Source: Anastrepha obliqua (taxonomy: Eukaryota; Arthropoda; Insecta; Diptera; Tephritidae). From it: 64,000 nt of DNA. A program made the position numbers and the translations under genes. Under the pieces are notes generated by a model. The model was not told the DNA's origin and made no database searches. It saw nothing but the letters and a program-made list of their open reading frames with translations. Of this stretch, positions 11,489 through 23,420 are shown piece by piece. Numbering within the stretch: position 1 is the stretch's first letter; each line of letters begins with the position of its first letter. The stretch spans positions 128,711,784 through 128,775,783 of the forward strand of contig NC_072893.1 in assembly GCF_027943255.1 (NCBI RefSeq). Direction: 5' to 3'.

Positions 11489-13426
11489 GACCCAACTGAC
11501 AGTCTGCGGTACATGAAAATCCTGAGTTAAAAGAAAATGAAGAGCTATTAAAAAGATTTTAAAAGTTTTTCAGTAAAACTTCTTTTTAAGCAAGAAAAAA
11601 TTAAATTTTTTACTACCTGCTTTACTTTCACCCGATTCTGGTTTACCTCTTTGCACATCCACACCAGCTTCAAGGCCGACTCGGCGTATAAGCAACCACA
11701 ATTGAATATTCGTATCAAAGAATTTCAACTTCTATTTATCCGTTTCATCTTGCAAGTTTACTTTCAAAATTCGCAAAATCCCCACCGCAAAAATAAAACT
11801 TTAAATTCTTAATTAAAAAATTCCCAATCCTTCGCATACAAATATCGATTTTCAGTTTGGTAAATATTTTCATTTCGGTTCATTTGACGGGTGTCCTCCA
11901 CAACATGGCTGTCGGCCACCAAATGGGGTCAACCATGGTGCTGTCGGCCCCCTACGGCCCACATCGATTTCCGGCGAACTTTCCCTGACCTCCACTCTAC
12001 ATTTGCCGCAAGTCTGCCCAATATTTTCTCTATTAAATTGGTATTAGATTTCTGGGAAAATTTTCAGTCGCTTGCCACAACATCCGCTATCAAAAATTTT
12101 GTGTTATTCGTGCGGAAATGCGAAACAACAAGCCGGATAACGGGAAATCAGTAACTGACCACAAACAACAACAGCTCCGTATTAAACAAAAACGAAATAT
12201 GGATTTTGCTGTGGCTATGCGCGAAAGTGTCGATGAGCAGCAACTTTGTGGCCGGATAAGCTGGGCAGTGCGGTGACTACAATTGACTTGGTTTGGTGGA
12301 AGCGCAGCTTTGCCGTGATTGTAGTGGGGTCTAATGCACATATTCAGCTAGCTGAAAATGTATATATATACATATGTATTCATATACTATATAAAATGTC
12401 AGTGTATTTGGTGCTTGCTGCAGCATTTGCTCTTTTGTACTTAACATTTTGAGTTTTGAATTTTGAAAATTATTTTGTGCAGCGGGCGTGCATTTCCGCA
12501 AAAATATCGGTCACCACCATTCTGTAGTTTGTGCCCTTGCCCTCGCTCTTTCCTCTTCTCTCTTCTCCTTACACACCGGCCGGGATTTCCTCACACAGTC
12601 TAGCAAAGTGCTTGCCTACAACTGGGCGCAAATGCTTATCATATAATTTATATTTACTCACATACAAGTTCCACCTCATTTTGCACTTCCCTCCCTTCTA
12701 AACACACCACCCCCGCACGCTGCTCACCTGTTAAGTTCGTAATTATGTTATGCAAATGCGTTGCCACTTTTGGCATTCTGGCTAAATTTAATTGCGCGTA
12801 AAATGCAAACATTTAATCAATGTAGCGTTGCAAGGACTGATAGCGCGCTCTCTGCAGGCTGTGCTGCCTGATCGATTTTCATGATATACTTTCATATGTA
12901 TGTAGGTACATTGACCGGAAAGTTTGATTGTTGAATGGAGTGGAATTCGCATGGGAGCCTGTGGTTTGAGCTGGTCGTGTGTCGGTAGGGAAATCCGCCG
13001 CCGGATATGCAGCAATAAATTGTCGATTGTTGCAATTAAAAACTTTTAATTAATGTGCGAGCGTTCAACATGCGCTGGGGGTTGGGATAACGAATTAAAT
13101 GGAAAAATATAAAATTTTGTTTTTAGGTGTACTACATTTTTTTGTGAGTTTTCATCTCTGTTGAAGGAAATAACGTTTTACTAAAAAAAATCAATTTTCA
13201 ATTCAGTGAAATTATTTTAAAGAAATAAAGTTTTTTAATTGAATAATTTTTTTTTAAATAAAGATTGTTTTTTTTTTTAAATAAGGTTTTTTTAAATAAA
13301 AAAATGCATTTTAGTGAATTTTTGTAATATCTTCAATATTATTCTTTCAATATTTATGTTTTTTTTTTTTTGATTATTCTTTGAATATTTTTTAAATTTG
13401 AATATTTATTTCAGTATATATATATA
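11489..13426. other. Non-coding DNA between the two A-rich arrays
   Basis: The frames at 11891-12154, 12090-12341 (-) and 12246-12452 overlap on opposite strands and carry no domain. Poly-T and AT-rich sequence predominates from 13130. No gene is supported. Confidence 0.45.
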
Positions 13427-14100
13427 AGGAAAAAATGAGATACAAAATTAAATAAAAACAAGTAAAAAAAATTAAATAAAAAAAAATTGAAGAAAAAACA
13501 AGTACAAAAAAATAAAATAAAAAAAATTAAAAGAAAACAAGTAAATAAAAATTAAGTGAAAAAAATTAAATGAAAAACAAATAAAAAAAATTAAATTGAA
13601 AAGTAAAATAAATATAAGAAAAAATTTAATGAAAAAAAAAAAATAAAATAAGAAATAAAATAAAAAATAAAATAAAAAAATTAAATGAAAAAACTAAAAT
13701 AATTAAAAAAAACAAGTACAAAAAATAAAATAAAAAAATAAAAAAGAAAATAATGAAATACATAAAAATTAAGTAAAAAAATTAAATGAAAAACAAATAA
13801 AAAAATTAAATTTAAAAGTTCAATAAAAATAAGAAAAAGTTAAATAAAAAACACGTAAAAACAAAATAAAATTGAAAAATAAAATAGAAAACAAGTAAAT
13901 GAACAAAAAAAATCAAATAAAACACAATACCTAAATAAAAGAAAAGTTCAGTGAAAAAACTTAAAAGAAATAAATAAAAGCCAAGTTAATAAAAAAAACT
14001 TAAATTAAGAAATTAAAAAAAAATGTTTTATAATTGTTTCAAATGTCTTTAAATTTAAATTAGTTTTGTTTGGTTTGGTAGTAGTAACTAGTGAGCGTTT
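13427..14100 (+). repeat. A-rich array, copy 2 (duplicate of 11030-11488)
   Basis: It begins ggaaaaaatgagat as copy 1 does at 11030. It carries the same aaacaagtaaataaa and ttaaataaaa words and ends in the same flank: ccaagttaataaaaaa at 13980, then tgttttataattgtttc, then gtgagcgttta at 14100. The flanking 120 bp differ from copy 1 by only a few substitutions and indels. The internal array lengths differ. A SINE tail abuts the right end directly. Confidence 0.8.
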
Positions 14101-14434
14101 ATATATATATATTTTTTTAATATTTTAAATATTTCTATAAATATATATATAGGTATATAATTGGCGCGTACACCCTTTTTGGGTTGCGCGTACACTCCTA
14201 TTTGTTGTGTGCGTCTTGATGTTGTTCCACAAATGGAGGGACCTACAGTTTTAAGCCGACTCCGAACGACAGATATTTTTATGAGGAGCTTTTTCATGGC
14301 AGAAATACACTCGGAAGTTTGCCATTGCTTTCCGAGGGCCGACCGCTATTAGAAAAATGTTTTTCTTTAATTTCAACCTACGTTCTTTCTGTGAATTCCG
14401 AATGGTAGTCACGCACCAACCCATTTGGCTACGG
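14101..14434 (-). mobile_element. tRNA-derived SINE with (TA)n tail, copy 1
   Basis: This is the reverse complement of the SINE at 55332-55644. The AT tail is at 14101-14157, then the core (tggcgcgtac, ccacaaatggagggacctac, catggcagaaatacactcgg). The tRNA-like head lies at about 14380-14434 and contains, read on the minus strand, gggttggtgcgtgactacc and a degenerate B box aggttgaaatt. It is nearly full length. It is inserted exactly at the end of the duplicated A-rich block. Confidence 0.85.
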
Positions 14435-15660
14435 TGTGTTAAATATGTTCAATACATATTTTTAATATATATTTTTTTTTAACATTTTTAATGTTTTTGT
14501 GAAATATTTCGATATTTTTTTTTAATATTTTCAATATATACATATTTTTCAACATTTTTAATTAATGCTTTTTTGTAATATTTTTAACATCTTTTCAATA
14601 TTTCCAATATTTTTTTAATACTTTGAATATTTTCTTTTAATATTTTTGTTTTACATATTTTTAATACATCTTTCCAATATAATTTTTTGCAATATTTTTA
14701 ATATATTTTTTACAATTTGTGTTTTTTTTTAACTTGCAACTTTTTAACTTGCACTCAACTTTTTGTCAAAATTTCTCTCAGCAAAAGAGTTTTAGATTTA
14801 TTTATTTATGCCATGGTATGTAAGCATCCTTAAGTGTCGGTTTTACTTTCCTTCTTTCAGTTTCCCACTTTTACACTTTCAACTTAAACTTGGCACGCAG
14901 TGGGTAATTTAATTTAGTAGTAACTTTGTAGAAGTTGTTGCTGCACCTGCGCAACCAGCTACATACTTTTCGGTTCTATGTATGAGTGGACGTGCACTCT
15001 GCAGGCATGCAGCCACGCGACGATGTATCAAGTTTATTCAAATTTCACACATCTACTCACATATGTGAATATAAATTCATAATTGAGTACATGACACTGT
15101 GTATGTGTGTACGAGCGTGCTGCTATGCCTGGCTTGCACTTGCTGGCAAAAGTTTTCATGATTTATTTATGTGTAATTTACACTCAACTTGATTCACACA
15201 CACACACTTACATATACCATTATTCACCAAATATATACGTAAGTATGTCCCTATATGGCCCTATGCAAGGCAAAGCGCCACAAAATGCTTCGCTACTGTG
15301 CATTCACAAACAAACTCATCTAAATAAATTTAACAGCAGAAATACCAACACATTTATATTCATAAGCTTTTTATTATTGAATATTTCATATTCATATTCA
15401 TTTCAAGTTAAGTTTGCATAGATTCAAGTGCTGCACTAGCATCGCGTTCTGAGTGTCTTTTACTTATATCCCTGTAGAGAAATGTTCTGGTACTGAACTG
15501 GTGCGCTTTATAGTTAATTTAGAACTATGACTACTTCGTGTTTGCTCTTTTTTCATATAAGTAAAAAATGCTGCAAAATAAGATTGCAGGTGAAAAAGGG
15601 GCATGGCGTAATTGTAGAGAAGGTTCTTTAGAGAACCTAGAAGAGAGTGTCAAATTAGTG
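14435..15660. other. AT-rich low-complexity then non-coding DNA
   Basis: 14440-14730 is a degenerate array of aatatttttaat-like words. Beyond it, overlapping frames at 14986-15421 contain CA-repeat translations (a (CA)n tract lies near 15198-15210) and no domain. No gene is supported. Confidence 0.5.
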
Positions 15661-15663
15661 AAC

Positions 15664-15835
15664 AGTTAGGTTAGGTTAATGAAAATATGGAAAATAGAAA
15701 AGTGAGTAAAAAGGGGGGAAATTAGTAAACAAAAATGAAAAGTTAGGTTAGGTTAAGAAAAATATGGAAAAAATGGAGTGTGTAAAAAGAGGGAATATTA
15801 GTAAGCAAAAGTAAAAAGTTCGGTTACTTTAAGGT
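15664..15835 (+). repeat. Short tandem repeat, period about 77 bp, 2+ copies
   Basis: The unit begins agttaggttaggttaa at 15664, recurs at 15741 (period 77), and appears a third time, degraded, at 15817 (agttcggttac). Each unit continues with aatatggaaaa, a gtgagtaaaaagggg-like block and attagtaa-caaaa. It is non-coding. The GGTTA words resemble the 3'-terminal words of LINE tails elsewhere in this window (31711 and 47580). Confidence 0.7.
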
Positions 15836-17239
15836 AAATAAGAGAGATAATACCTATAAAACAGAATATAAAGCAGAAAAATATTCTTTAATTCTAAACC
15901 ACTCTTAGTTCGGTTTCTTATATTTTTAAGCAACAAAACTGGGTTTCAGCAGTTATCAGTTATCTTTGCTTTGCTTTTACTCACACTGCCACTCTGAACT
16001 CAGATGTGTTGATCTGAACACAATTTTTACTCATTTGTGGTTCACACTTAGTGAAGTCGTACTAGTTCTGAAACAAAAAGTTGTTCAAATTTTTCCCTCC
16101 AGGGATCCTAGGATATATCCACTGGTAGGTAGTTATGTATTTGCATTTGTGATAATTAATTTTGCACTTGTTGGCTTGATTTCGGGTTTACAGATGAGTT
16201 ATGTTTATCAGGTCTACAGTGACTCTAATTGCACTTCAGGTAGGCAAACTCACACACACATCGGCAGTTGTGGAAGCACAAATATGAGTCTACTATTATG
16301 ACTTTTACTTTTTATCATATCGCCCCAATACGTTTTCCTACACTGCCTCGTTCTTATCGCTCTCTCACACACGCCCTCTCGCTCTCATTTTCTATAAGCG
16401 CCAGCACCACCCACCCACTTAACATACATTTAATTATGTTTTTGTTATTCAATTTGCGAAATCAGTATCTGTTGCACTACCTGCTCTTATTGTTGTTGTT
16501 GTCGTTGCTGTCTTTTATGTTCATTTATTTTCAATTAGAGCGAAAATGGCCTGCAGTCCTTGACAGTTTGCATTTGCGCCACATTCATATGCATATTTTG
16601 CAAAATATATGAATTTGCATTGAACAAACAATGAACTGTCATAAATCAAATATGCAAATTTATGCGAAAATCCTAATTAATGAACGATTGGAAAATATTT
16701 AACTATTGACTATTATCTATAGGCAAATAATATGTTTTGTGCAAATAATTTGATTTAGGTGAGGTTACAAATGCAATTTTTAATATTACAAAATAAAGGC
16801 AGAACGAGGCTAGAACGATTGCAATTTGTCAGTTTTCCAATTAGCTTTGTTTTCATAGGCATAGAAAGTGTGAAATTAATGGGCTTTGTATTTTAATTAA
16901 GGTACTACACTTTTATATTTCATATGTGAGGCAGTGAAAATGTATTTTACCAGCACTAATTGTTAATTGGATCACAGCTGCCACATCTGCATGTTACAAA
17001 TGGCACTCTATATATGAATATATGATTGATAGTAGATTTGCACGTTTCATTGATTGTTTCATTTACTCAGAAAAGTTCCAACTAGTCTATGGCCCACCGC
17101 TTTCGTTCTATCGCATAGTTGGCTGAGTAAAATGGGTCATATTGGGAAGGCTGACAGCGTGCATGAATGCGTCTTGTGATTTAAGCAGCGGCTAACTTTT
17201 GTCAAAATTATGAGGAAAGTAGCTTCAAATGATATTAAA
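15836..17239. other. Non-coding DNA
   Basis: The frames at 15966-16301 and 16268-16612 include hydrophobic stretches but no recognisable family. The first contains an internal YPLVGSYVFAFVIINFALVG run that could look membrane-like; I see no supporting gene structure. No gene is called. Confidence 0.4.
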
Positions 17240-17434
17240 CGTTTTTTTCTAATAGCTTTCGCTCCTCGGCATGGCAAACCTCCGAGAGTATTAGTGTCAA
17301 ACGCATAAAAAACCATCTGCAGTTCGGAAACAACAAAAAACTGTGGATAAATATCAAGACGCACACCACAAAAAGGAGCAGGCGCTAGGCCAAACACTCA
17401 AAAAGGGTGTAAGCGGCAATTATTTAATATATAA
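17240..17434 (+). mobile_element. SINE copy 2, 5'-truncated
   Basis: The core and tail of the same SINE as at 55332-55644: ttctaatagctttcgctcct, then ggcaaacctccgag, then a diverged aagacgcacaccacaaa block, and the end aaaagggtgtaagcggcaat followed by an AT-rich tail. The tRNA-like head is missing. It is more diverged than copies 1 and 4. Confidence 0.8.
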
Positions 17435-18049
17435 ACTAAAGAAATAGAGGTGCTTTCTAACCTCATTAAAAGACGCGTGCTTTTCAGGTGAATTTTCATG
17501 AAATAGCACTTGGCCTCTTTCGAGGAACCCTAAATTTTCCCACCCGCCATTCGAAAAAAAATTCATTTATGTCTTCTTTCGAAAATTGCTATACTAAATT
17601 TCGTAAATTATAATCAGTATGTGCAGCGCTTCCTATATGCTGACGTGCTGAAAAGTATGCCTCACAAATTTGCTGTCACATTTATGCGAATTTTTTGGAA
17701 CGAGCTCAGCCACTCTTTTTACGTCCACGCAGTTTCATATCAACGCTGTCTTAATGCAAATAAAAAATAAATATCCACTTACCAAAGAAGAAGAAAATAG
17801 AAAGAAAAAATTACGTAGTAGTTTTTTTGCTATACTTTGACGTTTTTTTCACATCCACCACCTAAAAGTACACTTGTGCTCATATAACTAAGTCTCTTCA
17901 GCTTTTTTACAATATTCAATACATTTTTTGTGCACTTTTTTTCGTTAATTTTTCATAAAAAGTTTGGTCTTTGGTAACAAAAAAGTTCGAAACTTTGTAC
18001 AAAATTCACAAAAGTTTAATAAATTTCAAAAACTTATCTTCAAAAATTT
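17435..18049. other. Non-coding DNA
   Basis: No open frame with a domain. The sequence becomes T-rich towards the fold-back repeat. Confidence 0.45.
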
Positions 18050-18275
18050 TGCACTAATTTGTCAGAATTTCTAGAAAATTTTTGGGTATGAGATTTTATA
18101 GCGCATTGAATTCTAGTAAATCAAATGTAAATTTGAAGGCGCTCAAAAATTGCGTTGATTTTTGGTAATTTTTTTGCATACGTTGTTGAGCACTTTCGCC
18201 CACATAAAGTACTTCCAAACGTGTGCTTTACATGAAGGGAAATTGTCAACATCGCAACGAAAAGCAAAAATCAAT
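18050..18275 (-). repeat. Fold-back dispersed repeat, copy 3
   Basis: Read on the minus strand it has the loop sequence aaaatcaacgcaatttttga followed by the right arm (gaattcaatgcgctataaaa, then tcatacccaaaaattttcta), matching copies at 7430-7495 and 23330-23390. The other arm (plus strand about 18218-18250) is weakly conserved. Confidence 0.65.
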
Positions 18276-19836
18276 TTCAGTTTTGTGAAGGTTCTACAAA
18301 GATTGGAGCTTCTATTTATAAGATTTTTTTTTACACAATGACTTTTTTTTATTAAGAAAAATAAACGAAAAAATGTAGCATGAAAAATATTGCGAGTTTT
18401 CCTAAAAACTGAAGTGACCTAATTTTCTGAGCGCAAGTGTGTGTCTTCCAAAACTGTTTTTCTGTACGGCTCAGCAATAAAATATTGGCGCATATTTCGA
18501 CTCTCATGTATGCATGGTTTTGTGTGTGTGTGAGCATAAGAATTGTAGTCCTACACGTCATAAATCAGGCTGCATGGAAGTGAGTGAAAATGTTTGTCAA
18601 GTATAAAAAAAAAGCATTAGGGGAAGTAAAGTCAAGTAGAAAATAAAGTGGGAAAAATGGGAAGTTAAAGCAGGAATTTCCATTCTCGCAACACTAAAAG
18701 GTTTACACATATCTAAACGGCTTGAGGTATGCATTGTGTGCTTGAATGAAATAGAATTAAGGAAATAAACAGAAAAGCGCAGCTTTTGCGGCTGAAACCC
18801 ACCAAGCTAACGACGAGCTACCGGTGTTACACTGGCGTTTTCAATGCCATAAATCAATGTGACTTAGCAGGCGGTAGAGGAGAAGATGAGTCAAACTTTC
18901 TTTTGTGCCCAGCACGTCCAGTTGGCAGCGTGGAAAAATGTAGATCGTCGGCTTTAGCGACGAAGCGTCTGTCAACATTTCACGACTTTTTAGGTTTTTG
19001 GTTTGTTATTTTTTAAAGTTTACCGCCGTCGCTACTCTGGCAAATGGCCTTCACGCGCAACTCCTTCCTATGTAGCAGCCTCAACATTATTTTGCTCTTT
19101 TCCGCTTTACATTTCATGTGGCGGCTTTTCATTACATTTTAATTGAAAAATTCATGCGCCATTTAATTAATTTGAGCATACAAATTATGCGTTGCGCTGC
19201 CTTCTTTTAGGCGCCTAGCCCCTTGCAAACGGTCTATTAGCTTACAGATGAGTGAAACTGATTTTAATGAGGCTTTCATATCCGTTTATCGCTTACTTTA
19301 AAAGAAACAACAGTTTTATTTTTGCGTTCTTTTATTTATTCCCTTTATCTTTCGCATTCCCTTTGTGTTGGTGGTTCTTTTTACATTACTTTGTGGATTT
19401 AGCCGCCATACTTACGGCTGACCCAGTTTTATATTTGCAAGCGGCGCGGCCTGCTTGCGGCTAACTGCAGTTGAAGACAGCTAAGTGAAAGTGCTTAGCT
19501 GCGTCTCGTTTGTAGTTAATGGAAGAAGGTGTCTGCCCCTAAATGGTCAGTTGTTGGGGCAGTTGCTCAAAGCTCGCATAAAAAATGAGAGCAGGAAACG
19601 TACAGAGGTAAAAAGGTTGTTCGAATAAGAAATGAAGTGTGATTAGATAAAGTGGAAGGAAAATAAATTACCGAGTTCGTTTTTGGCGGTTTGTTTGTAA
19701 GGATTTGCAGGATAAGCGCAAGGCGTTTACTAAACTGAAAAGAAATAAGAAAATTTACCTTTACATTATACACATCAACCTAAACACACAAGAGTCACTC
19801 TATCCCATTTTTATTTCTTTTCTCTCAACCCTTCAG
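18276..19836. other. Non-coding DNA upstream of the SETD3-like exons
   Basis: This is presumably an intron or 5' flank of the SETD3-like gene. Frames at 18786-19016 and 19252-19464 show no SETD3 homology. The segment ends in a pyrimidine-rich tract (ttatttcttttctctcaacc) and the acceptor AG at 19835-19836. Confidence 0.5.
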
Positions 19837-21690
19837 CTGGGCCGTTTCCACTGTCATGACGCGTGAAAATATGATTCCACGCTCTCGTCTACTCAACGAA
19901 GCTCCTAAGGGCGACGAAACTAGTCAACAATCCGGTACTATTGCTGCGTTAATACCCTTTTGGGATATGGCAAATCATTTTCAAGGCCGTGTCACCTCCT
20001 TCTTTAATATTGAGAAGCAAGAGATGGAGAGCTCCGCTCAATCGGATTTCAAAGTTGGGGACCAGATTTTCATACACTATGGCGATCGTTCCAACGCTGA
20101 TCTAATGATCCATAATGGGTAAGTCGAATTTTCGCTAGCGGAACATAACTTACATTATTTGAAATACGAGTACCGTCAACAAGTTAAAATATAATCCACT
20201 TAAAAGCTCGCGGCGGTTGGCTGAAGGAACATTGAGGATGGAAGGTGCTCTTAGAAGTGAAATAAATTGAGTGCTTAAAAATATGTGCAGGGTATTAAGA
20301 AGTGATCAAAAGTTCTATAGTTCCGCAATACACTAAGATAAAGAAAGACAAAGTTCACAAGGAAGCGTCAGAGATTTTTAACTCCAAAATATGCTGAAGT
20401 CGTGAATTCTAGCATACATTTTGAGACTACTTTGGAATTTGAAGTGGCATACTAAACTTTTTTCAGTCAGGATAGTGATTTTGTGCCACCGAAAAGGTAA
20501 TCTCTTAGGCCTGAAAACCTCACACTGGGGACCTCTCTTGAAAGAAGCTAATTATTTCATCCTCATAATTTCTCCCGTTCACTTCAGGAAAGCTGTCGTC
20601 TTTCGAAGCTTCTGAGAACTGAATGTTTGTTGAGGCGAGTGCTCGGGTAGTGGCGTTACTATGTTGATGCAGGTATAATCTAGTTCCAGGACACAACTTC
20701 AATGCGGGCTTGAATTTCAATCCAAAGAGCAACCAAAACGCGAAAACTTACTTCAAAAACCTTAGCAGTAGTGACAAGTGGAGTATCCATAGTCAGATAT
20801 GTCGTCGGATGTCAGACAGCGGAATAACTAAATTTAGTAGACTCAAATGTGATTAAAGAGGGCATGCAATCCTTTAGTAATGCCTGAAGTTGTCAGGTGA
20901 GTTGTTACTCATTTCAGTGTTTTGCAATCTCACATAGTTGGAAGTAATAATAAAAGTGTGCTTCATGAACCTCAGAAAGCGAGAGCGAGCTTCTCGCATT
21001 GTTCCTACAAATGGAGGCATCCGCTATATTAAGTGCGTCGTTGCTCTGCAACAGTTCCGTCCGGACAGCAAGCCGCTTAAGTTGCGTTTTCCCATGCTTT
21101 TACTTTTTGTTTTCGTTATGTTTAACTTCATAACTCGCAAATTAACAAATTAACTCTCTTTCCCTCTCTCTCTCTCCTCTCTCTTTATCTCTCAAAGCTT
21201 TATCAACGCCACCAATCCGAAGGACTATGTGTGCATCAAACTCGGTCTGGGTACCTCGGATCCGCTTTTCGAGCAACGCGCCAAACTCCTTTCATTGATG
21301 AAGATAACAAAGAATACCGACCTGAAAGTGTTGCCTCCGCCCGCTTACATATCACCCGAACTGCTGGCGTTCGTGCGCGTTTTCAACATGAACGCCCAGC
21401 AGCTGGAACACTGGATTACATCCGAACGTGCCATGGATTTGTTGCATATCGACTGCGCGCTCGAAACAGCGCTCGTATCGAAAACCTGGCAGTACTTGCA
21501 AACACGTCTCATGCTTTTGCTGCGCGTTTTTCCCACCACGCTGGAGGCGGACGAGGAGAAATTGGCTGCGTACAAGAAGGGCGAGTTATACTTTTGCTAC
21601 ATCGAGGCGATGATTTTGGAGTATCGTGTGCTGGAGAAGCGCATACTAGCGGCGGCGCTCGACTATGCCAAACAACGTGTCAAAACTTAG
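19837..21690 (+). CDS. SETD3-like: SETD3-like protein-histidine methyltransferase, last two exons
   Basis: There are two exons, 19837-20118 and 21198-21690, joined by a GT-AG intron (donor gg|gtaagt, acceptor ctcaaag|c). The reading frame continues across the splice as HNG-F-INATN. The upstream exon enters mid-codon at 19837, so earlier exons exist. Exon A carries the end of the SET domain: WAVSTVMTRENMIP, LIPFWDMANHF (the family has LIPLWDMCNH) and FKVGDQIFIHYGDRSNADLM (family GEQIYI-YG-RSNAE). Exon B is the Rubisco LSMT substrate-binding-like domain, beginning VCIKLGLGTSDPLF and including PELLAFVRVFNM. In animals SETD3 methylates a histidine of actin in the cytoplasm. The Asn-His pair of WDM-NH and the catalytic-side Tyr of the YG-RSN motif are visible. 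The protein stops at 21690, close to the family end. No earlier exon was found in the preceding 19.8 kb; they may be short, or lie outside the window. Confidence 0.9.
20119..21197 (+). other. Intron of the SETD3-like gene
   Basis: A 1079-bp intron bounded by gtaagt and a very long pyrimidine tract (ctctctttccctctctctct and onward) before aaag. Frames inside (20421-20615, 20520-20732 on the minus strand, 20938-21153) are non-homologous. No mobile element was recognised inside it. Confidence 0.85.
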
Positions 21691-22439
21691 GCGGAAAGTG
21701 ATGACGGCATAAGCACAGGCAGGAGTGGACATGGCAAGGGCGCTAGTATGTGATGTGATTCGCACAAAAGTGCAAACTTTTGAACGTAAAAGAGGAAGAC
21801 AAATGAAACTTACACAAACTATTAGTGGCCATTAAACGTATAATGCTCAGCAAAAATGTATTTTTAGGTTTTGTTTTTATGAAATCTTATTTAAAATTTT
21901 ATAGTTTTATTTAGCGAGTTTCCAAGATTGTACTGTTTATTGCACCTCTAAGCAGTATTCCAGTCGGGTACTGTGTTTATTTAGACGCTTCTGTAGGAGT
22001 TAATTTTTTCGCCAATTTAATTAAAATGTCTTTAATTTTAATTTTAATATTGCATTTCTGTAAAATGTCTCTTTTTATATTCATTTAACTAAACATTTTT
22101 ATTTTAAGTTGCATCGCGGTTTTTTACGAATGCTATTTGCGCTTAAAAAAGTTAAGTTTTTGTTGTAAGAAAAATAATTTATTATAACAAAACCGTTTTT
22201 CGATTAACTTTACTCTAACCAAAATGTTCAAAGTTGAATGTAGAATCTGTGAAGTGACATTTTTATCTCATGATTATGTGAAAAGTAGGCATAAAACAAA
22301 ATTATGCGCAAAAAATATTAAACAAAAATTAACAAAATAAAATGAAAATTTATTTATTTTCGCATTGTTTTAAAAAGTATTGTTGTTTCATTGATGCTGT
22401 TGAGTTTTTTATGAAATTTTTATGAAATTTCTAATATTA
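21691..22439 (+). other. 3' UTR and downstream DNA of the SETD3-like gene
   Basis: After the TAG at 21688-21690, a possible weak poly(A) signal attaaa occurs at 21831-21836, and canonical AATAAA-type words occur only further downstream (near 22335). The sequence is AT-rich and non-coding up to the mariner at 22440. Confidence 0.5.
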
Positions 22440-22912
22440 ATTTGGGGAAAAAGAAATCCATTATTTTCTCGGTAGATGGCTTTAGTGATGGATATCTCGC
22501 AAAGTATCGATCAAACAATTTAAAGTTTATGGCTGTTGTCAAGGTGACATTTCACACTAAAAAAATGCTTTTGCTGTGCTTTGTTTGTTCTATTTAGTTG
22601 TGAGTTACAGGGTGTTAACAGTGGAAGTCTACAAAGAGAACATTCGGTACATTTAACAGTTTTTCTTTGATAAGGGCGAGAATTCAAACCAGGCCGCTAA
22701 AATTTTGAATGGTGTTTATGTTACCGATACTGTAACAGTTCATTACGTGCAATTTTGGCTTGGTCGATTCCGTTGAGGGATTTTTGGTGTAAAGAACATG
22801 TTGATAAAATTACAGAAATAATCCAAGTTGACCGGCAGTAGTCGTAGCATCGCCCAGGAGCTAAAAATCGCAAACATTTTACGGAAAAGTAATGGATTTC
22901 TTTTTCCCAAAC
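22440..22912 (+). mobile_element. Internally deleted mariner (473 bp)
   Basis: The terminal inverted repeats are tttggggaaaaagaaatcca at the left and its inverse complement (taatggatttctttttccca) at 22890-22909, with one g of length difference. TA lies at 22438-22439 and 22913-22914. The interior from about 22620 encodes, with stops and shifts, the start of a mariner transposase: DKGENSNQAAKILNGVY, then TVTVHYVQFWLGRF, then a K--EIIQVDRQ-like stretch. The whole catalytic domain is deleted, so this is a MITE-like derivative. Confidence 0.85.
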
Positions 22913-22914
22913 TA

Positions 22915-23116
22915 TGTTACTATAGAAGTTGATACGGGGTGCAACAAAGAAAAAAAAAACAAAAAAACGGGAATCAAAATCTATAATAATTTAAGAAAGC
23001 CTGCCTGGCAAATAAAGAGTTTTGTGCTGTTTATGGATTCAATTCTGGATCGAATGCAATAGTAAAGCGGCGATTCCAACCATTCCATTTCTGGTTGGTC
23101 AAACATTGGAAATGTT
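22915..23116. other. Short non-coding spacer
   Basis: Nothing recognisable between the mariner and the fold-back repeat. Confidence 0.4.
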
Positions 23117-23420
23117 GAATTTTCATTTCATTGAATTTTGGTGTAATAAAGTGCAAGTTTGAAGTAAACCAAATATTACATTGATTATTGAGATTGTTTT
23201 TCGGACGCGGTCTTGTGAATTCTCTCCATTTAATGCCCAGTCCACAATTTTTTTATATGGAAATGTCCAACACCGTCAGCAGACAAAATTGTCGGAAATC
23301 AACGCGATTTTTGGATCATTTGAAACTCGCATTTTATTATACCAAAATTTAATGAGCTATAAAACTGCATACCCGGAATTTTTCTAAAAATTATTAGCAA
23401 AAAGTTTAAAATTTTGATAC
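23117..23420 (+). repeat. Fold-back dispersed repeat, copy 2
   Basis: The left arm at about 23127-23165 (ttcattgaattttggtgtaa, then taaagtgcaagttt) pairs with the right arm at 23325-23375 (cgcattttattataccaaaa, then ctataaaactgcatacc). The loop contains tctccatttaatgcc and gtcggaaatcaacgcgattt, the same as copy 1. It is the best preserved partner of the copy at 7208-7510. Confidence 0.75.

Noticed and set aside
15966..16301. 111-codon frame with a membrane-like stretch
   Set aside because: No ATG-based start with context, no homology and no splice support; I could not separate it from chance.
21231..21701. 156-codon frame overlapping the SETD3-like exon in another frame
   Set aside because: Shadow of the true exon, whose frame continues the splice and matches SETD3.
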